A DNA stretch of 39,410 nt. Origin: Planctomycetaceae bacterium (GTDB lineage Bacteria; Planctomycetota; Planctomycetia; Planctomycetales; Planctomycetaceae). Of this stretch, positions 23,989 to 32,693 are shown piece by piece. Where the stretch lies: assembly GCA_900299185.1 (NCBI GenBank), contig OMIV01000286.1, forward strand, positions 1 to 39,410, given 5' to 3'. Position 1 is the first letter of the stretch, and every line of letters starts with the position of its first letter. The position numbers were made by a program, and so were the translations under genes. Below the pieces are notes generated by a model. It was not told the DNA's origin. It was given only the letters and a program-made list of their open reading frames with translations, and made no database searches.

Positions 23989-25167
23989 TCAAGATGACCC
24001 GAGCGGTACGGAACCCGTCATCGTCGGCGCGTTAGCGAGTAACCAATCTTCCAGAATGATGTTCTCGATCAGCGGTGCTCGCAGTAAGCAGGCTTGCTTG
24101 TGGATGTATTGAGCGAGCCACGGTCGCGCCCGAGTGATCGACGTCACCGCTTGAATCCCCAGCTTGTTCAACGTGCTCTTCTTCATCTGCTCTTCGACAT
24201 TGGCCGCAATGCGACTCATCGTTGCCGGAATCAAGTTCGGTTCGGGACCGACATGAATCATGGTCTCAATGTCTTCATGTAGAAGATGCTCTAACACGGT
24301 CCACAACTTCTGAGGACGCGAGATCCAGTCGCACAGAATCTCGCGGCTGTTGAAGTCGTTGTACGACGCGGCTCCGGTGACGCAGGACTCGATGGGAATC
24401 GACGGAGATCTGTTGCCTCCGGGAATCGACTCGATCATCACGCTGGCCCGATCAGACACGTTGCGTTGCTTGACGATCGGCGTGTGAATCGGCGGCCAAC
24501 GATTGGGGTTCTCTTTGACGAGCACCTCACGTTCAAACCGTTCTTTGATCGCGGCCTTAAGCAGATCGAGCGACTGTCCTTGGCCCAGTACCAACACGGT
24601 GTTCGGCGACAAGTATGTCGAGATGCAGATCGTGCCTTGGCCTTTGGCAGTAACTTGCACACACAGCCGTTCGATGGCTTCCGTATCCAAGATGGGTCCG
24701 CGCGAAAACACGATCCCCATCCGAGTGATCTTGGCGAGTTCCACGCAGTCTTCAGAGAACTTGAGGATCGGAATCAGCAGCGCATCGAGCCGGTACACGT
24801 CGGCAGCCGACAGCGCGACGACTTCGCCGAGGCTGTAACCAATCGCCACTTTGGCATTGGCAAAAGCGACTCCGAAGTGCTCTTGCAAACATTCGAGCTG
24901 AGCGAGCGACGCTCCGCCGATCAAACACAACGCCTCTCCGTAGGAATCGAGCGTCGTCTCTTCCCGCAACCGCACGCGTTTGATGAGGTCAACTCGTCTG
25001 AGCGTCGCGGTCGTGAAGATCTCGCTGGCGGCCTTCAGATGCTTTTCAAACGTCGGACCATAAACCGGATGTTCGAGCAGTTCGGGTGTCTTCCCGAGAT
25101 TGGTGACGTTGTAACCTCGGAACGCAAACGCCGCGGTAGGCATGCGAGCTATGAGTTCCGAAGTCAT
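23989..25167 (-). CDS. Acyl-carrier-protein S-malonyltransferase-like protein
   Basis: A 392-residue protein of the FabD/acyltransferase fold. The nucleophile elbow is GYSLGE (Ser112) and the catalytic histidine lies in PPIHTPI (His228), so both dyad residues are present. The family's N-terminal GQGxQ loop is replaced by FRGYNVTNLGKTPELL, and the chain is about 80 residues longer than a typical FabD, with extra sequence after the core (PQKLWTVLEHLLHEDIETMI, then HVGPEPNLIPATM). This suggests a specialised acyltransferase, possibly acting with a polyketide- or fatty-acid-type carrier protein, rather than the housekeeping enzyme. No carrier protein or synthase is next to it. The start at the ATG at 25167 (MTSELIARM) was preferred to an upstream start at 25212. 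It sits between the LptF/G and HtrA genes on the same strand. Confidence 0.78.
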   Translation of the reverse strand: MTSELIARMPTAAFAFRGYNVTNLGKTPELLEHPVYGPTFEKHLKAASEIFTTATLRRVDLIKRVRLREETTLDSYGEALCLIGGASLAQLECLQEHFGVAFANAKVAIGYSLGEVVALSAADVYRLDALLIPILKFSEDCVELAKITRMGIVFSRGPILDTEAIERLCVQVTAKGQGTICISTYLSPNTVLVLGQGQSLDLLKAAIKERFEREVLVKENPNRWPPIHTPIVKQRNVSDRASVMIESIPGGNRSPSIPIESCVTGAASYNDFNSREILCDWISRPQKLWTVLEHLLHEDIETMIHVGPEPNLIPATMSRIAANVEEQMKKSTLNKLGIQAVTSITRARPWLAQYIHKQACLLRAPLIENIILEDWLLANAPTMTGSVPLGSS

Positions 25168-25286
25168 GACAATGTCCTTTGATGGGCCACGAGGCTGCGA
25201 ACACAGAATCAAAAAGGATGTGAGTGGTTAGAAGAACTGCTGAGTGATGACTGACGAATCGAGCACGAGCATGAGCTCTCATGAAG

Positions 25287-26414
25287 CTATGTCTGAACTC
25301 TTCCAGCGAGCGCAACGGCAAACGTTCCGGCCAGAACAATGGGCACCCACGCAGCCATCGCGAGCGGGATGACATTGATGCGTCCCAGTCCCATCGATGC
25401 TTGCGCGACTCCGAACAATGTCCCCAATAAGAGCATTGCGATCGCCATGTTGGCAATCAGCCCGCGACTCTCTTTTTTCATGGTCAGCGGAATGGCAATG
25501 AGCGTGAAGAAGACGATGCCCAGCGGCCTCGTCAGCCGTTCGTGCAAGCGCTCGGTAAGTCCTCGAATTGAAGCCAGCCCGAACGCAGGATTGCGAATGC
25601 GTTGCAAGATGTCGGCGGTCGACAAGTACTTGGAACTCGTGCCTCGACTATGGAGTTGGTCCAACGTCACATCGGTCACCACAAACAAATCGCGACTGGT
25701 GGGGTTGCGAGTATCCGCGTGGACCAGAGTTCGACCGCGGTCGGTCAAATTGATCTCCGAGTATGCCGGAGCAGCGTTCTTCAGCAGCCACCCCGCAGGT
25801 CGCTCACCGCGCGCAGGGAAGTGAATCGCAGAAGCGGCTCGCAACGTCACCGGCTCAAACACGATCCCGCCGACCGGCAAGAGAAACTCTGCGTTCTCAA
25901 TTTTGCGTTCAGGAAGATCGAGCTTGCTTCCGGTAACGGTGATCTCACTGACGAAGTCGCGAGCGATCTCGACGCGTTGAATCGTGGCTTTCTCTTGGCC
26001 TCGATTCGCCAGTAAGCGATCTGCCACACGCGGGATGATGAGTTCTTGATTGACCGTGATGACGAACACGATCGACATCACGCCCACTAAGATCGGTACA
26101 GCCAAGCGATAGGTCGGCACGCCTGCAGAGAGCACCGGATAGACCTCGCGCTGCCGCTGCAAAATGGCGAACACAGCCATCACAGAAATCACAGCCAGAG
26201 TCGGGCCGATCAAATCGAGAAACCCGAAAGCCTGCATCGCGTAGTAGCTGGCCATGCGGCTGATCACGACAGAGACAGGGCGATGATCTCGGCCCTGAAA
26301 TTCGTCGGCGTTACTGAAGGCATCAAAGACGACAAAGAGCCCAAACGTCGCCGCGAACCCCACAAGGAACACGTGCCAGAAACGTCGCAGGAGATAGCGA
26401 TCGAAAGTCGTCAC
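25287..26414 (-). CDS. LptF/LptG-family permease (YjgP/YjgQ)
   Basis: A 375-residue inner-membrane protein with the LptF/LptG layout. It opens with MTTFDRYLLRRFWHVFL, has three N-terminal transmembrane helices (about 12-32, 64-88, 103-123), a periplasmic beta-jellyroll-like stretch (about 125-285) and three C-terminal helices (about 305-320, 325-345, 350-370). The motif RLTRPLGIVFFTLIAIPL precedes the fifth segment. In Gram-negative bacteria LptF and LptG form the membrane part of the ATP-driven pump that pulls lipopolysaccharide out of the inner membrane. The partner LptB ATPase and second permease are not in this window. It starts at a GTG (complement of 26412-26414). I cannot say whether it is LptF or LptG. 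Confidence 0.87.
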   Translation of the reverse strand: MTTFDRYLLRRFWHVFLVGFAATFGLFVVFDAFSNADEFQGRDHRPVSVVISRMASYYAMQAFGFLDLIGPTLAVISVMAVFAILQRQREVYPVLSAGVPTYRLAVPILVGVMSIVFVITVNQELIIPRVADRLLANRGQEKATIQRVEIARDFVSEITVTGSKLDLPERKIENAEFLLPVGGIVFEPVTLRAASAIHFPARGERPAGWLLKNAAPAYSEINLTDRGRTLVHADTRNPTSRDLFVVTDVTLDQLHSRGTSSKYLSTADILQRIRNPAFGLASIRGLTERLHERLTRPLGIVFFTLIAIPLTMKKESRGLIANMAIAMLLLGTLFGVAQASMGLGRINVIPLAMAAWVPIVLAGTFAVALAGRVQT

Positions 26415-26604
26415 AACGAACGTCCTACCTCAACCAACGAACGGTATAAAGAAGCGAGGGCACGCAGTGTCGGTCCAAACGACAGTCGTTCTTATGCCAG
26501 ACAAGCAGCAGGGAGATCGAGCTGCAACGAGCATCGAACCTCGGAATGAAGTCCTCGCGACACCGACTCTTACAAGCTGCCACAAGCTGCGATTACAAAG
26601 ACTG

Positions 26605-27417
26605 CTACGGGCTTTCAAGCATGTCCGGTCGAATTGCTTGAGCATCCTCGACGACGTACTGAGGCTTCTTGTTTTGATCCAACAGCTTGTCGTGAAAGTG
26701 TCCGTAGATTCGATAGAGCTTGTTGTGGTCCGCGCGGGTGAATGGCAGGTGTCCCGTCAGCTTCAGTTCGCCGCCGTTGGGTTCCTCGACACCAGGATTC
26801 GAGTCATACATCAGGTGCCAAGACTGCATCCGTGAGTTGTATTGCAAGAACCCCTGGATCCAACGAAACGTAGGATGGTGCATGCGGGACGACTGAAAGC
26901 CGACGGGCGTAATGTCGCCTTCGGATTCAGTAGCCAGTCGCGGCTCAAAAGGTGGATTAGAAGTAACAGCTCGCGGCTGTTGCACGGTTCGAGGACGGCG
27001 GTACTCAACGTCAGCATCTTCATCGGTCAACGAGACTGGCTGTACCGCCAATCGAGGTTCGCTGGGTGCTTCAAACAGCGACGTTTCGCGTCCCGGTTTG
27101 CCGCCATTCGCAGATGGATCGCGCGGCTGAGGTACGGGATTGTCACCTGCTGGAGTCGTCGAGTTTTGAGGTGCTTGAGTCGGAGCAACTTGTGGCGCAG
27201 TCGATTGAATCGCCGGCGCCGTGACGATGTTGCTCGACGGAGCTTGGATGATTTCACCGGGCATGATGTAGCCGGCTCGTGCGGGTTGAGGCCGATACGT
27301 TGGCACTCCGGGCGCGTACATGTTGGGGTAAGCCCCATACGGCGGCACCGAATAACACCCCGTCAGCGAACACACCGCCGCTGTCAGCAGCGCGTACAAA
27401 GCTAAGTTCCGCAGCAT
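26605..27417 (-). CDS. Probable lipoprotein with Pro/Gln-rich linker
   Basis: A 270-residue protein with a lipoprotein signal peptide (LALYALLTAAVCSLTGC), where SLTGC is a lipobox and Cys21 the likely lipidated residue. A Pro/Ala/Gln/Thr-rich unstructured stretch of about 130 residues follows, then a conserved-looking C-terminal domain with PTFRWIQGFLQYNSRMQSW, LMYDSNPGVEEPNGGELKL and YRIYGHFHDKLLDQNKKPQY. The ATG at 27417 was chosen because the longer frame (from 27450) places 11 charged residues in front of the signal peptide. Function unknown. It is on the same strand as the LptF/G gene but 190 bases away. Confidence 0.8.
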   Translation of the reverse strand: MLRNLALYALLTAAVCSLTGCYSVPPYGAYPNMYAPGVPTYRPQPARAGYIMPGEIIQAPSSNIVTAPAIQSTAPQVAPTQAPQNSTTPAGDNPVPQPRDPSANGGKPGRETSLFEAPSEPRLAVQPVSLTDEDADVEYRRPRTVQQPRAVTSNPPFEPRLATESEGDITPVGFQSSRMHHPTFRWIQGFLQYNSRMQSWHLMYDSNPGVEEPNGGELKLTGHLPFTRADHNKLYRIYGHFHDKLLDQNKKPQYVVEDAQAIRPDMLESP

Positions 27418-28035
27418 TTCGCCATCCCTTGCTTGCGGGCGAGCGGCCACATGCAGTCGCTACACCCATGCTTGGGAACATCAGTCGCAACCGAGTTCCC
27501 CTCCCAAATCGGTCGACACACAAGCGGTCGTCCGGTCCTCCATGACTCCCTCGAGTCGCCGTCGATTCTCAGACAAATCTTCGAAACGTGTCTAGATCGG
27601 AAAATCTCGATCTCGTCCCTTCAAAGCACATCCGAACCGACACCAATTCAAGTCCGAACTCTCGCAGTTAGCGACATGCCAAATGTGCTTCGCTGTCACC
27701 AGGACGATTCACAACAAACGACTCGCTGAGCGACTCTAACTTGGAGTGCTCCGGCTCGACGGCGCCCTCCAACTCTTGTCGCTTGGAGTTATGCCTCGCT
27801 ATCGGTCAGATCGCAGGGACAGACTGACCATTAAGAGCAATAAACGGCAATCCTCAGCCTCCAATCACGCCGCCTTGGCCGCTGGATTCAAACGACAACA
27901 GATGGAGTGCTCCGTCGAGCCGGAGCACTCCAAGTTAAGCCGATGCCAGACTCGCTATCCGTTCGCTAATGAATTCTGTCAAACTGTCGCGACTCTCGAT
28001 TCATGCTCCCTATCTCCCATCAAAAGGTCTTGCTC
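27418..28035. other. Divergent intergenic region with palindromic repeat pair
   Basis: About 620 bases between divergent genes with no supported gene. Promoters for both neighbours must lie here, but none was pinned down. The notable content is the 26-bp inverted repeat pair at 27737-27937 (separate entry). AAGG at 28024-28027 may serve as ribosome site for the gene starting at 28036. Confidence 0.5.
27737..27937. repeat. Paired 26-bp inverted repeats, REP/MITE-like
   Basis: The ends at 27737-27762 and 27912-27937 are perfect inverted copies over 26 bases. Each end also belongs to its own palindrome. At the right end TGGAGTGCTCCG pairs with CGGAGCACTCCA over 12 bases. At the left the matching palindrome has two changes. 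The total length is 201 bases. A TA flanks each end if the repeat is trimmed by two bases, which would suit a Tc1/mariner-IS630 type target. There is no transposase inside. A REP-doublet (REPIN/BIME-like) reading fits equally well. Confidence 0.7.
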
Positions 28036-31000
28036 ATGACGCTTTGGAAATGGTCTTTGAGTTGTTCGGTGTTGCTCGCGATGGAGGCACGGGGATTGAC
28101 TCAGGATGCGGGTTCGGCGAACGAACGGGCGGCGGAGATTTTGAAGGCGACCGGCATCAAGGGCGGGATTGTCGTTCATCTCGGGAGCAATGACGGGGAG
28201 CTCACGGCGGCGCTCAAGGCCAATGACAGCTATCAGGTGCAGGGGCTTGATCGCGATGCGGATGATGTCGCGGCGGCGCGGAAGAGCATTCGCGCGAAGG
28301 GGGTTTATGGAGCGGTCTCGGTGGATCGGCTCGGCGGGAATGAGCTGCCCTATATCGACAACTTTGTGAACCTCGTTGTCGCTGAGGACATGAGCGGCGT
28401 CTCGCAGGATGAGGTGCTGCGAGTGCTCGCTCCGAATGGGATCGGGTATCTGAAAGAGGACGGGCAGTGGAAGAAGATCGTCAAAGCTTGGCCGAAGGGG
28501 ATCGACGATTGGACGCACTACTTTCATGACTCGACGGGGAACGCGGTCGCTCATGACACCGTCGTTGACCTGCCAGAACGATTACAGTGGGTCGGTAGTC
28601 CGCGTTACAGCCGCCATCACGATCGCATGGCGAGCATGAGTGCTCTCGTCTCCGCCAAGGGACGCATGACTTACATCATGGATGAGGGCTCGCGGATCTC
28701 GATTCAACTGCCGTCGAAGTGGCAGATCGTTTGCCGCGACGCCTTCAACGGCACCGTGCTGTGGCGTCGGGCTATCGAAAAGTGGCACAACCAAATGTGG
28801 CCGCTGAAGAGCGGGCCGACTCAATTGGCTCGGCGATTAGTCGCGGATGATGAGCACGTCTACGTCACGATGGGCATCAAAGATCCGGTCAGTCGGCTCG
28901 ATGCGGCGACCGGCGAGACGCAGCTTGTTTATGAATCAACGAAGGGCGCGGAAGAGATCGTGCTGAGCAATGGCACGCTTTTCAGTCTCGTGAATGTGAA
29001 TGCTTCGGAGTTGGATGAGTTCGCACCGAAACAGAGTGTTGGCGATCAAGGCCGCGTCGCGAACGAATTCAACTGGAACGAAAGCCCGCGCGAGATTCAC
29101 GCGCATGACGCCGCGACCGGCAAGAGGTTGTGGCGGATTGAAGGCACGATCGTCCCACTGACGATGTCGGTCGGTGAGCAGCGGCTCGTTTATTCGAACG
29201 GCAAGGAACTCATCAGTCTCGATCGAACCACCGGCAAGCAGCAATGGAAGAGTGAGCCGACGAATCGTCGCAAGAATCTGCCGTTCCACTTCGCGCCGCG
29301 ATTGGTGCAGCACGGCGAGGTGATCCTGCACGCAGGCGGCGACGGACGCATGCAGTCGTTCTCGGCGAGCGATGGCAAGTTGTTGTGGGAGTCAGAGCAC
29401 GCTCCGAGCGGCTATCAGTCGCCTCAAGATTTGATCGTGACCGGCGGGCTCGTCTGGGTCGCGCCGACGACGAGCGGTCGCGACTCGGGCATCTTCACCG
29501 GACGCGATCCGAAGACCGGCGAGGTCAAACAAAAGTTTTCGCCCGATATCGACACGTATTGGTTCCATCATCGTTGCTACATCGCGAAGGCGACCGATCG
29601 GTTCCTCATCCCGTCGCGAACTGGCATCGAGTTCGTCGACTTCAAGGCTCAGCACTGGGACATCAACCATTGGGTGCGCGGCGGTTGTTTGTACGGAGTC
29701 ATGCCGTGCAACGGGTTGCTCTATGCCCCGCCGCATGACTGCGCGTGCTATCCCGAAGCGAAGCTCTATGGCATGAACGCGCTCGCTCCGGCATTGAGGA
29801 AGCCGCTGCCGAAAGAAGTTGTCGAAGCAGGCCGCCTCGAGAAGGGACCGGCCTTCGACGCGATCACCGAACGCGATCCGGCGGTCGACGAGTGGCCGAC
29901 TTATCGTCACGACAACGCTCGCTCGGGTTACTCCGGTCAAGAACTCGTGAAGGACATGAGTCTGAGTTGGGAATTGAAATTACCCGGTCGGCTTTCGGCT
30001 CTGACGGTGGCCGAGAAGAAAGTCTTCGTCGCGCAGATTGATCAGCACACGCTGCATGCGCTCGACGTTGCGGACGGCAAGTCGAACTGGACCTTCACTG
30101 CCGGAGGCCGCATCGACTCGCCTCCGACTTATTGGAAAGGCCGCGTGCTGTTTGGCTGCGTCGACGGTTGGGTCTATTGCCTGCGAGCGAAGGACGGCGA
30201 ACTTGCTTGGCGCTATCGAGCGGCTCCGTTCGATCGTCGCTTAGGTTCGTTCGAGCAGATCGAATCGGTTTGGCCGGTGCATGGCTCGGTGCTCATTGAG
30301 AAGGACGTGCTGAGCTTCGTGTGCGGTCGGTCGAGCTTCCTCGATCGAGGTATGAAGTATTACAGGATGAATCCGCGCACGGGCGAGAAGATCTCTGAGA
30401 CCGTGATGGATGATCGCGATCCTCAGACGGGAAAGGATATTCAAGAGAAGCTGCAGACGTTGCAGATGCCCGTCGGGTTGAACGACCTGCTGTCGTCGGA
30501 TGGCGAGCACATTTTCCTGCGCTCGCAGAAGTTCAACGACAAGGGTGAGCGAGTCGACTTCGGCATCGTCTCGGGCAACGCCGAGGTGCAAGGCGGGACT
30601 CAGAAGGGGCCGGGCCGCCACTTGTTTGCCCCGATGGGTTTCTTGGACGACTCATGGTTCCATCGTTCGTATTGGGTCTATGGCAAGAACTTCGCGGGCG
30701 GGCACAACGGCTACTATCAGGCGGGCAAGTACACACCGTCGGGCCGCATCCTCGTCTTCAATGACAAAGACGTCTTCGGTTACGCGCGTCAGCCACAGTA
30801 CTACCGCTGGACGACGCCGCTCGAACATCAACTCTTCTCCGCCAGTCGCGAAGCCGTCGGTGATGCACCGACCGGCGCCGGTGCTCCCGGTGGCGGCGGC
30901 AAAGGCAAACGCGCGAATCGAGCCGCCGGCGAAGCGGATTCAGTGACGTTCGATAAGACCGACTCGCTCGATCCGAGCGGCAAGCCATTGACGCTCGAAG

Positions 31001-32031
31001 CATGGGTCAAAGCCGACGCACCGGCAGGAGTGGTCGTTGCTCACGGAGGTCCGTCGAATGGCTATGCGCTCTCCATCGAAGGCCGTAAGCCGTCATTCCA
31101 TGTGCGAGCCAACAACGATCTCGCGACCGCAACCGCGAACCTGCGACTCGCTCAAGGTTGGAACCATTTGGTTGGGGTGCTCGGCAAAGACAAGTCGCTG
31201 AAGCTGTATGTGAACGGCAAGCTCGAAGCCGAAGGAAAGTCGAAAGCTTTCATCGCGACGAACCCGGCTCAACCACTTGAGATCGGAGCGGACAACGGTG
31301 GCTCGGTCGGTGACTACAAGAGCCCGCATGCTCTTGTCGGCGCCGTCGACGAAGTGCGGATCTTTCATCGCGAACTAACCGCGAATGAGATCGAAGCCTC
31401 GAACGTCGATCCCGAAAAGTCGCGTGCTCTCAGCAAGCAAGCGGTCGTCGCGTTGACCTTTGACTCCGGCGCCGCGAAGGACGAATCCGGTCACAAGAAC
31501 GACGGAGACCTCGGAGGTCAGCCGACGGGACAAGGCCGCATCGGCACCTGCGTGCTGTTCCCGAAGGTCGCTCCGGTCGCGGTCGCCAAGCCCGATGCAA
31601 AGCCGGCAGGCAAAACGGATCCAACCGAGCCTGCAACTCCTGCTACACCCGCCGGCAAAGGCAAGAACGCGCAAGCGGGCGGCATGCACTTCGAGCATCA
31701 ATGGACTCAGTTCACGCCAATCTTCGCGCGGAGCATGGTGCTGGGCAAAGACATGCTGCTCTTAGCCGGCCCGCCGGACCTGATCGACGAGGAATACGCC
31801 CTCGAACGCCAAGCCGCGAAGGACCCCGCGATCTTCGAGCAACTGAAGCAACAAGACGACGCGCTGGAAGGCAAGCTGGGCTTCCAGTTGTTCGCAGTGA
31901 ATCTCAAAGACGGCAGCCGAGTGACCGACATGAAGTTCGACAGCACCCCAGTCTGGGACGGCATGTCAACCGCCTACGGCCGCGTCTTCGTCGCCACGAT
32001 CGACGGCAAAGTGATGTGTTTGGGGAAGTAG
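28036..32031 (+). CDS. Exported methyltransferase-like/PQQ-type beta-propeller/LamG protein
   Basis: A 1331-residue exported protein (signal peptide about residues 1-25). Residues about 35-150 resemble a class I methyltransferase fold (IVVHLGSNDGELTAALK as a degenerate motif I; VQGLDRDADDVAAARKS; LRVLAPNGIGYL). From about 165 to 950 there are repeated W/G blades of a quinoprotein-like propeller, such as LDAATGETQLVYES, LDRTTGKQQWKSE and LDVADGKSNWTFTAGGR. A Gly-rich linker leads to a LamG domain at about 975-1125 (SLDPSGKPLTLEAWVKADA; WNHLVGVLGKDKSLKLYVNG; VDEVRIFHRELTANEI). After a Pro/Ala linker the chain ends with one more propeller-like segment (VFVATIDGKVMCLGK). The methyltransferase-like part lacks a clear SAM signature and may be structural. 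Function unknown. The ATG at 28036 was chosen over a TTG-type start upstream because it places the signal peptide first. Confidence 0.85.
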   Translation: MTLWKWSLSCSVLLAMEARGLTQDAGSANERAAEILKATGIKGGIVVHLGSNDGELTAALKANDSYQVQGLDRDADDVAAARKSIRAKGVYGAVSVDRLGGNELPYIDNFVNLVVAEDMSGVSQDEVLRVLAPNGIGYLKEDGQWKKIVKAWPKGIDDWTHYFHDSTGNAVAHDTVVDLPERLQWVGSPRYSRHHDRMASMSALVSAKGRMTYIMDEGSRISIQLPSKWQIVCRDAFNGTVLWRRAIEKWHNQMWPLKSGPTQLARRLVADDEHVYVTMGIKDPVSRLDAATGETQLVYESTKGAEEIVLSNGTLFSLVNVNASELDEFAPKQSVGDQGRVANEFNWNESPREIHAHDAATGKRLWRIEGTIVPLTMSVGEQRLVYSNGKELISLDRTTGKQQWKSEPTNRRKNLPFHFAPRLVQHGEVILHAGGDGRMQSFSASDGKLLWESEHAPSGYQSPQDLIVTGGLVWVAPTTSGRDSGIFTGRDPKTGEVKQKFSPDIDTYWFHHRCYIAKATDRFLIPSRTGIEFVDFKAQHWDINHWVRGGCLYGVMPCNGLLYAPPHDCACYPEAKLYGMNALAPALRKPLPKEVVEAGRLEKGPAFDAITERDPAVDEWPTYRHDNARSGYSGQELVKDMSLSWELKLPGRLSALTVAEKKVFVAQIDQHTLHALDVADGKSNWTFTAGGRIDSPPTYWKGRVLFGCVDGWVYCLRAKDGELAWRYRAAPFDRRLGSFEQIESVWPVHGSVLIEKDVLSFVCGRSSFLDRGMKYYRMNPRTGEKISETVMDDRDPQTGKDIQEKLQTLQMPVGLNDLLSSDGEHIFLRSQKFNDKGERVDFGIVSGNAEVQGGTQKGPGRHLFAPMGFLDDSWFHRSYWVYGKNFAGGHNGYYQAGKYTPSGRILVFNDKDVFGYARQPQYYRWTTPLEHQLFSASREAVGDAPTGAGAPGGGGKGKRANRAAGEADSVTFDKTDSLDPSGKPLTLEAWVKADAPAGVVVAHGGPSNGYALSIEGRKPSFHVRANNDLATATANLRLAQGWNHLVGVLGKDKSLKLYVNGKLEAEGKSKAFIATNPAQPLEIGADNGGSVGDYKSPHALVGAVDEVRIFHRELTANEIEASNVDPEKSRALSKQAVVALTFDSGAAKDESGHKNDGDLGGQPTGQGRIGTCVLFPKVAPVAVAKPDAKPAGKTDPTEPATPATPAGKGKNAQAGGMHFEHQWTQFTPIFARSMVLGKDMLLLAGPPDLIDEEYALERQAAKDPAIFEQLKQQDDALEGKLGFQLFAVNLKDGSRVTDMKFDSTPVWDGMSTAYGRVFVATIDGKVMCLGK

Positions 32032-32062
32032 GCGTTGCTGCTAGTAAGCACCAGTTTGGGAG

Positions 32063-32092
32063 CGCCCCGCGCGGAGAGTGTGCTGCGGGGCG
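32063..32092 (+). terminator. GC-rich hairpin after the propeller gene
   Basis: CGCCCCGC (32063-32070) pairs perfectly with GCGGGGCG (32085-32092) around a 14-base loop, 31 bases past the stop. No T-run follows, so it could be a rho-dependent stop or a 3'-stabilising hairpin. Confidence 0.4.
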
Positions 32093-32152
32093 GAGCTTGC
32101 GGACGTGCGTGCTGTTGAGAGCGAGCCGACTATGGCTTCGGGTTCATTCGCC

Positions 32153-32178
32153 AGGCCCAGTACGAGTAGTACTGGCCT
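32153..32178. repeat. Small hairpin in decayed region
   Basis: AGGCCCAGTAC (32153-32163) and GTACTGGCCT (32169-32178) pair over ten bases with one bulged C and a 5-base loop. Role unknown. Confidence 0.35.
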
Positions 32179-32269
32179 TGCTGGTCGTGAGCGGCGGAGA
32201 CGGATTCGGGGCGGAGTCATTCGGTGGCCAGTTTATTCCGTTCGGCGAGTGTCTCTCTGCGTGTGACTT

Positions 32270-32530
32270 GCTCGCTCCCATGACGTTCTTCACGTCCTTC
32301 GCCGGCTCCATCCAACCGATGTGGTGCGCCCACTTATCGAAGGTCGCGACGGTGAGATCACGGAGCACACGCGGCTGTTGGGTGACCACCTTGACGTTGA
32401 AGCCGAATGAGCCGCCGAAGCTGACCCAGCCGTGATGGGCGGCTTGGTGTAGACGATGTCCGAATACCGCTTGCCGTCGGCATGAGCCCATATATGCAAC
32501 GTCAAACTCGCCCACCGGCGGCGAGCGAAT
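32270..32530 (-). pseudogene. Frameshifted gene remnant in the 32.03-32.69 kb gap
   Basis: On the minus strand a protein-like sequence passes between two frames at about 32438. One frame reads LHIWAHADGKRYSDIVYTK, and then another gives HGWVSFGGSFGFNVKVVTQQ, PRVLRDLTVATFDKWAHH and IGWMEPAKDVKN. Joined, they look like a single coherent peptide of about 80 residues with normal composition. No start, stop or family could be assigned. The remainder of the gap (32032-32269 and 32531-32693) shows only two small hairpins. Confidence 0.35.
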
Positions 32531-32693
32531 TGCCGCTCACTCACTGCAGGACTTCACCGACAGGCTCCTAGTAACTTGGTAAACCGACTACCAAGAAGAG
32601 TCGTAGAGCAGCTCTCAGTGACAACCACGTAAGTAGCGCCCAGGCCATGCATCCGACTCCAAACTTGTTTTCGTCGAAGCGGGTCACCACGTA

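Noticed and set aside
24466-25182. 238-codon open frame opposite the malonyltransferase-like gene
   Set aside because: Antisense shadow; the minus-strand protein has a catalytic dyad and this one has no recognisable feature.
28075-28500. Cytoplasmic SAM methyltransferase as a stand-alone gene
   Set aside because: The frame continues without a break into the propeller and is preceded by a signal peptide; motif I is degenerate.
31701-32435. 244-codon plus-strand frame crossing the end of the propeller gene
   Set aside because: Its first half is an out-of-frame shadow of the propeller gene and its second half has no protein-like features; the minus strand reads better there.
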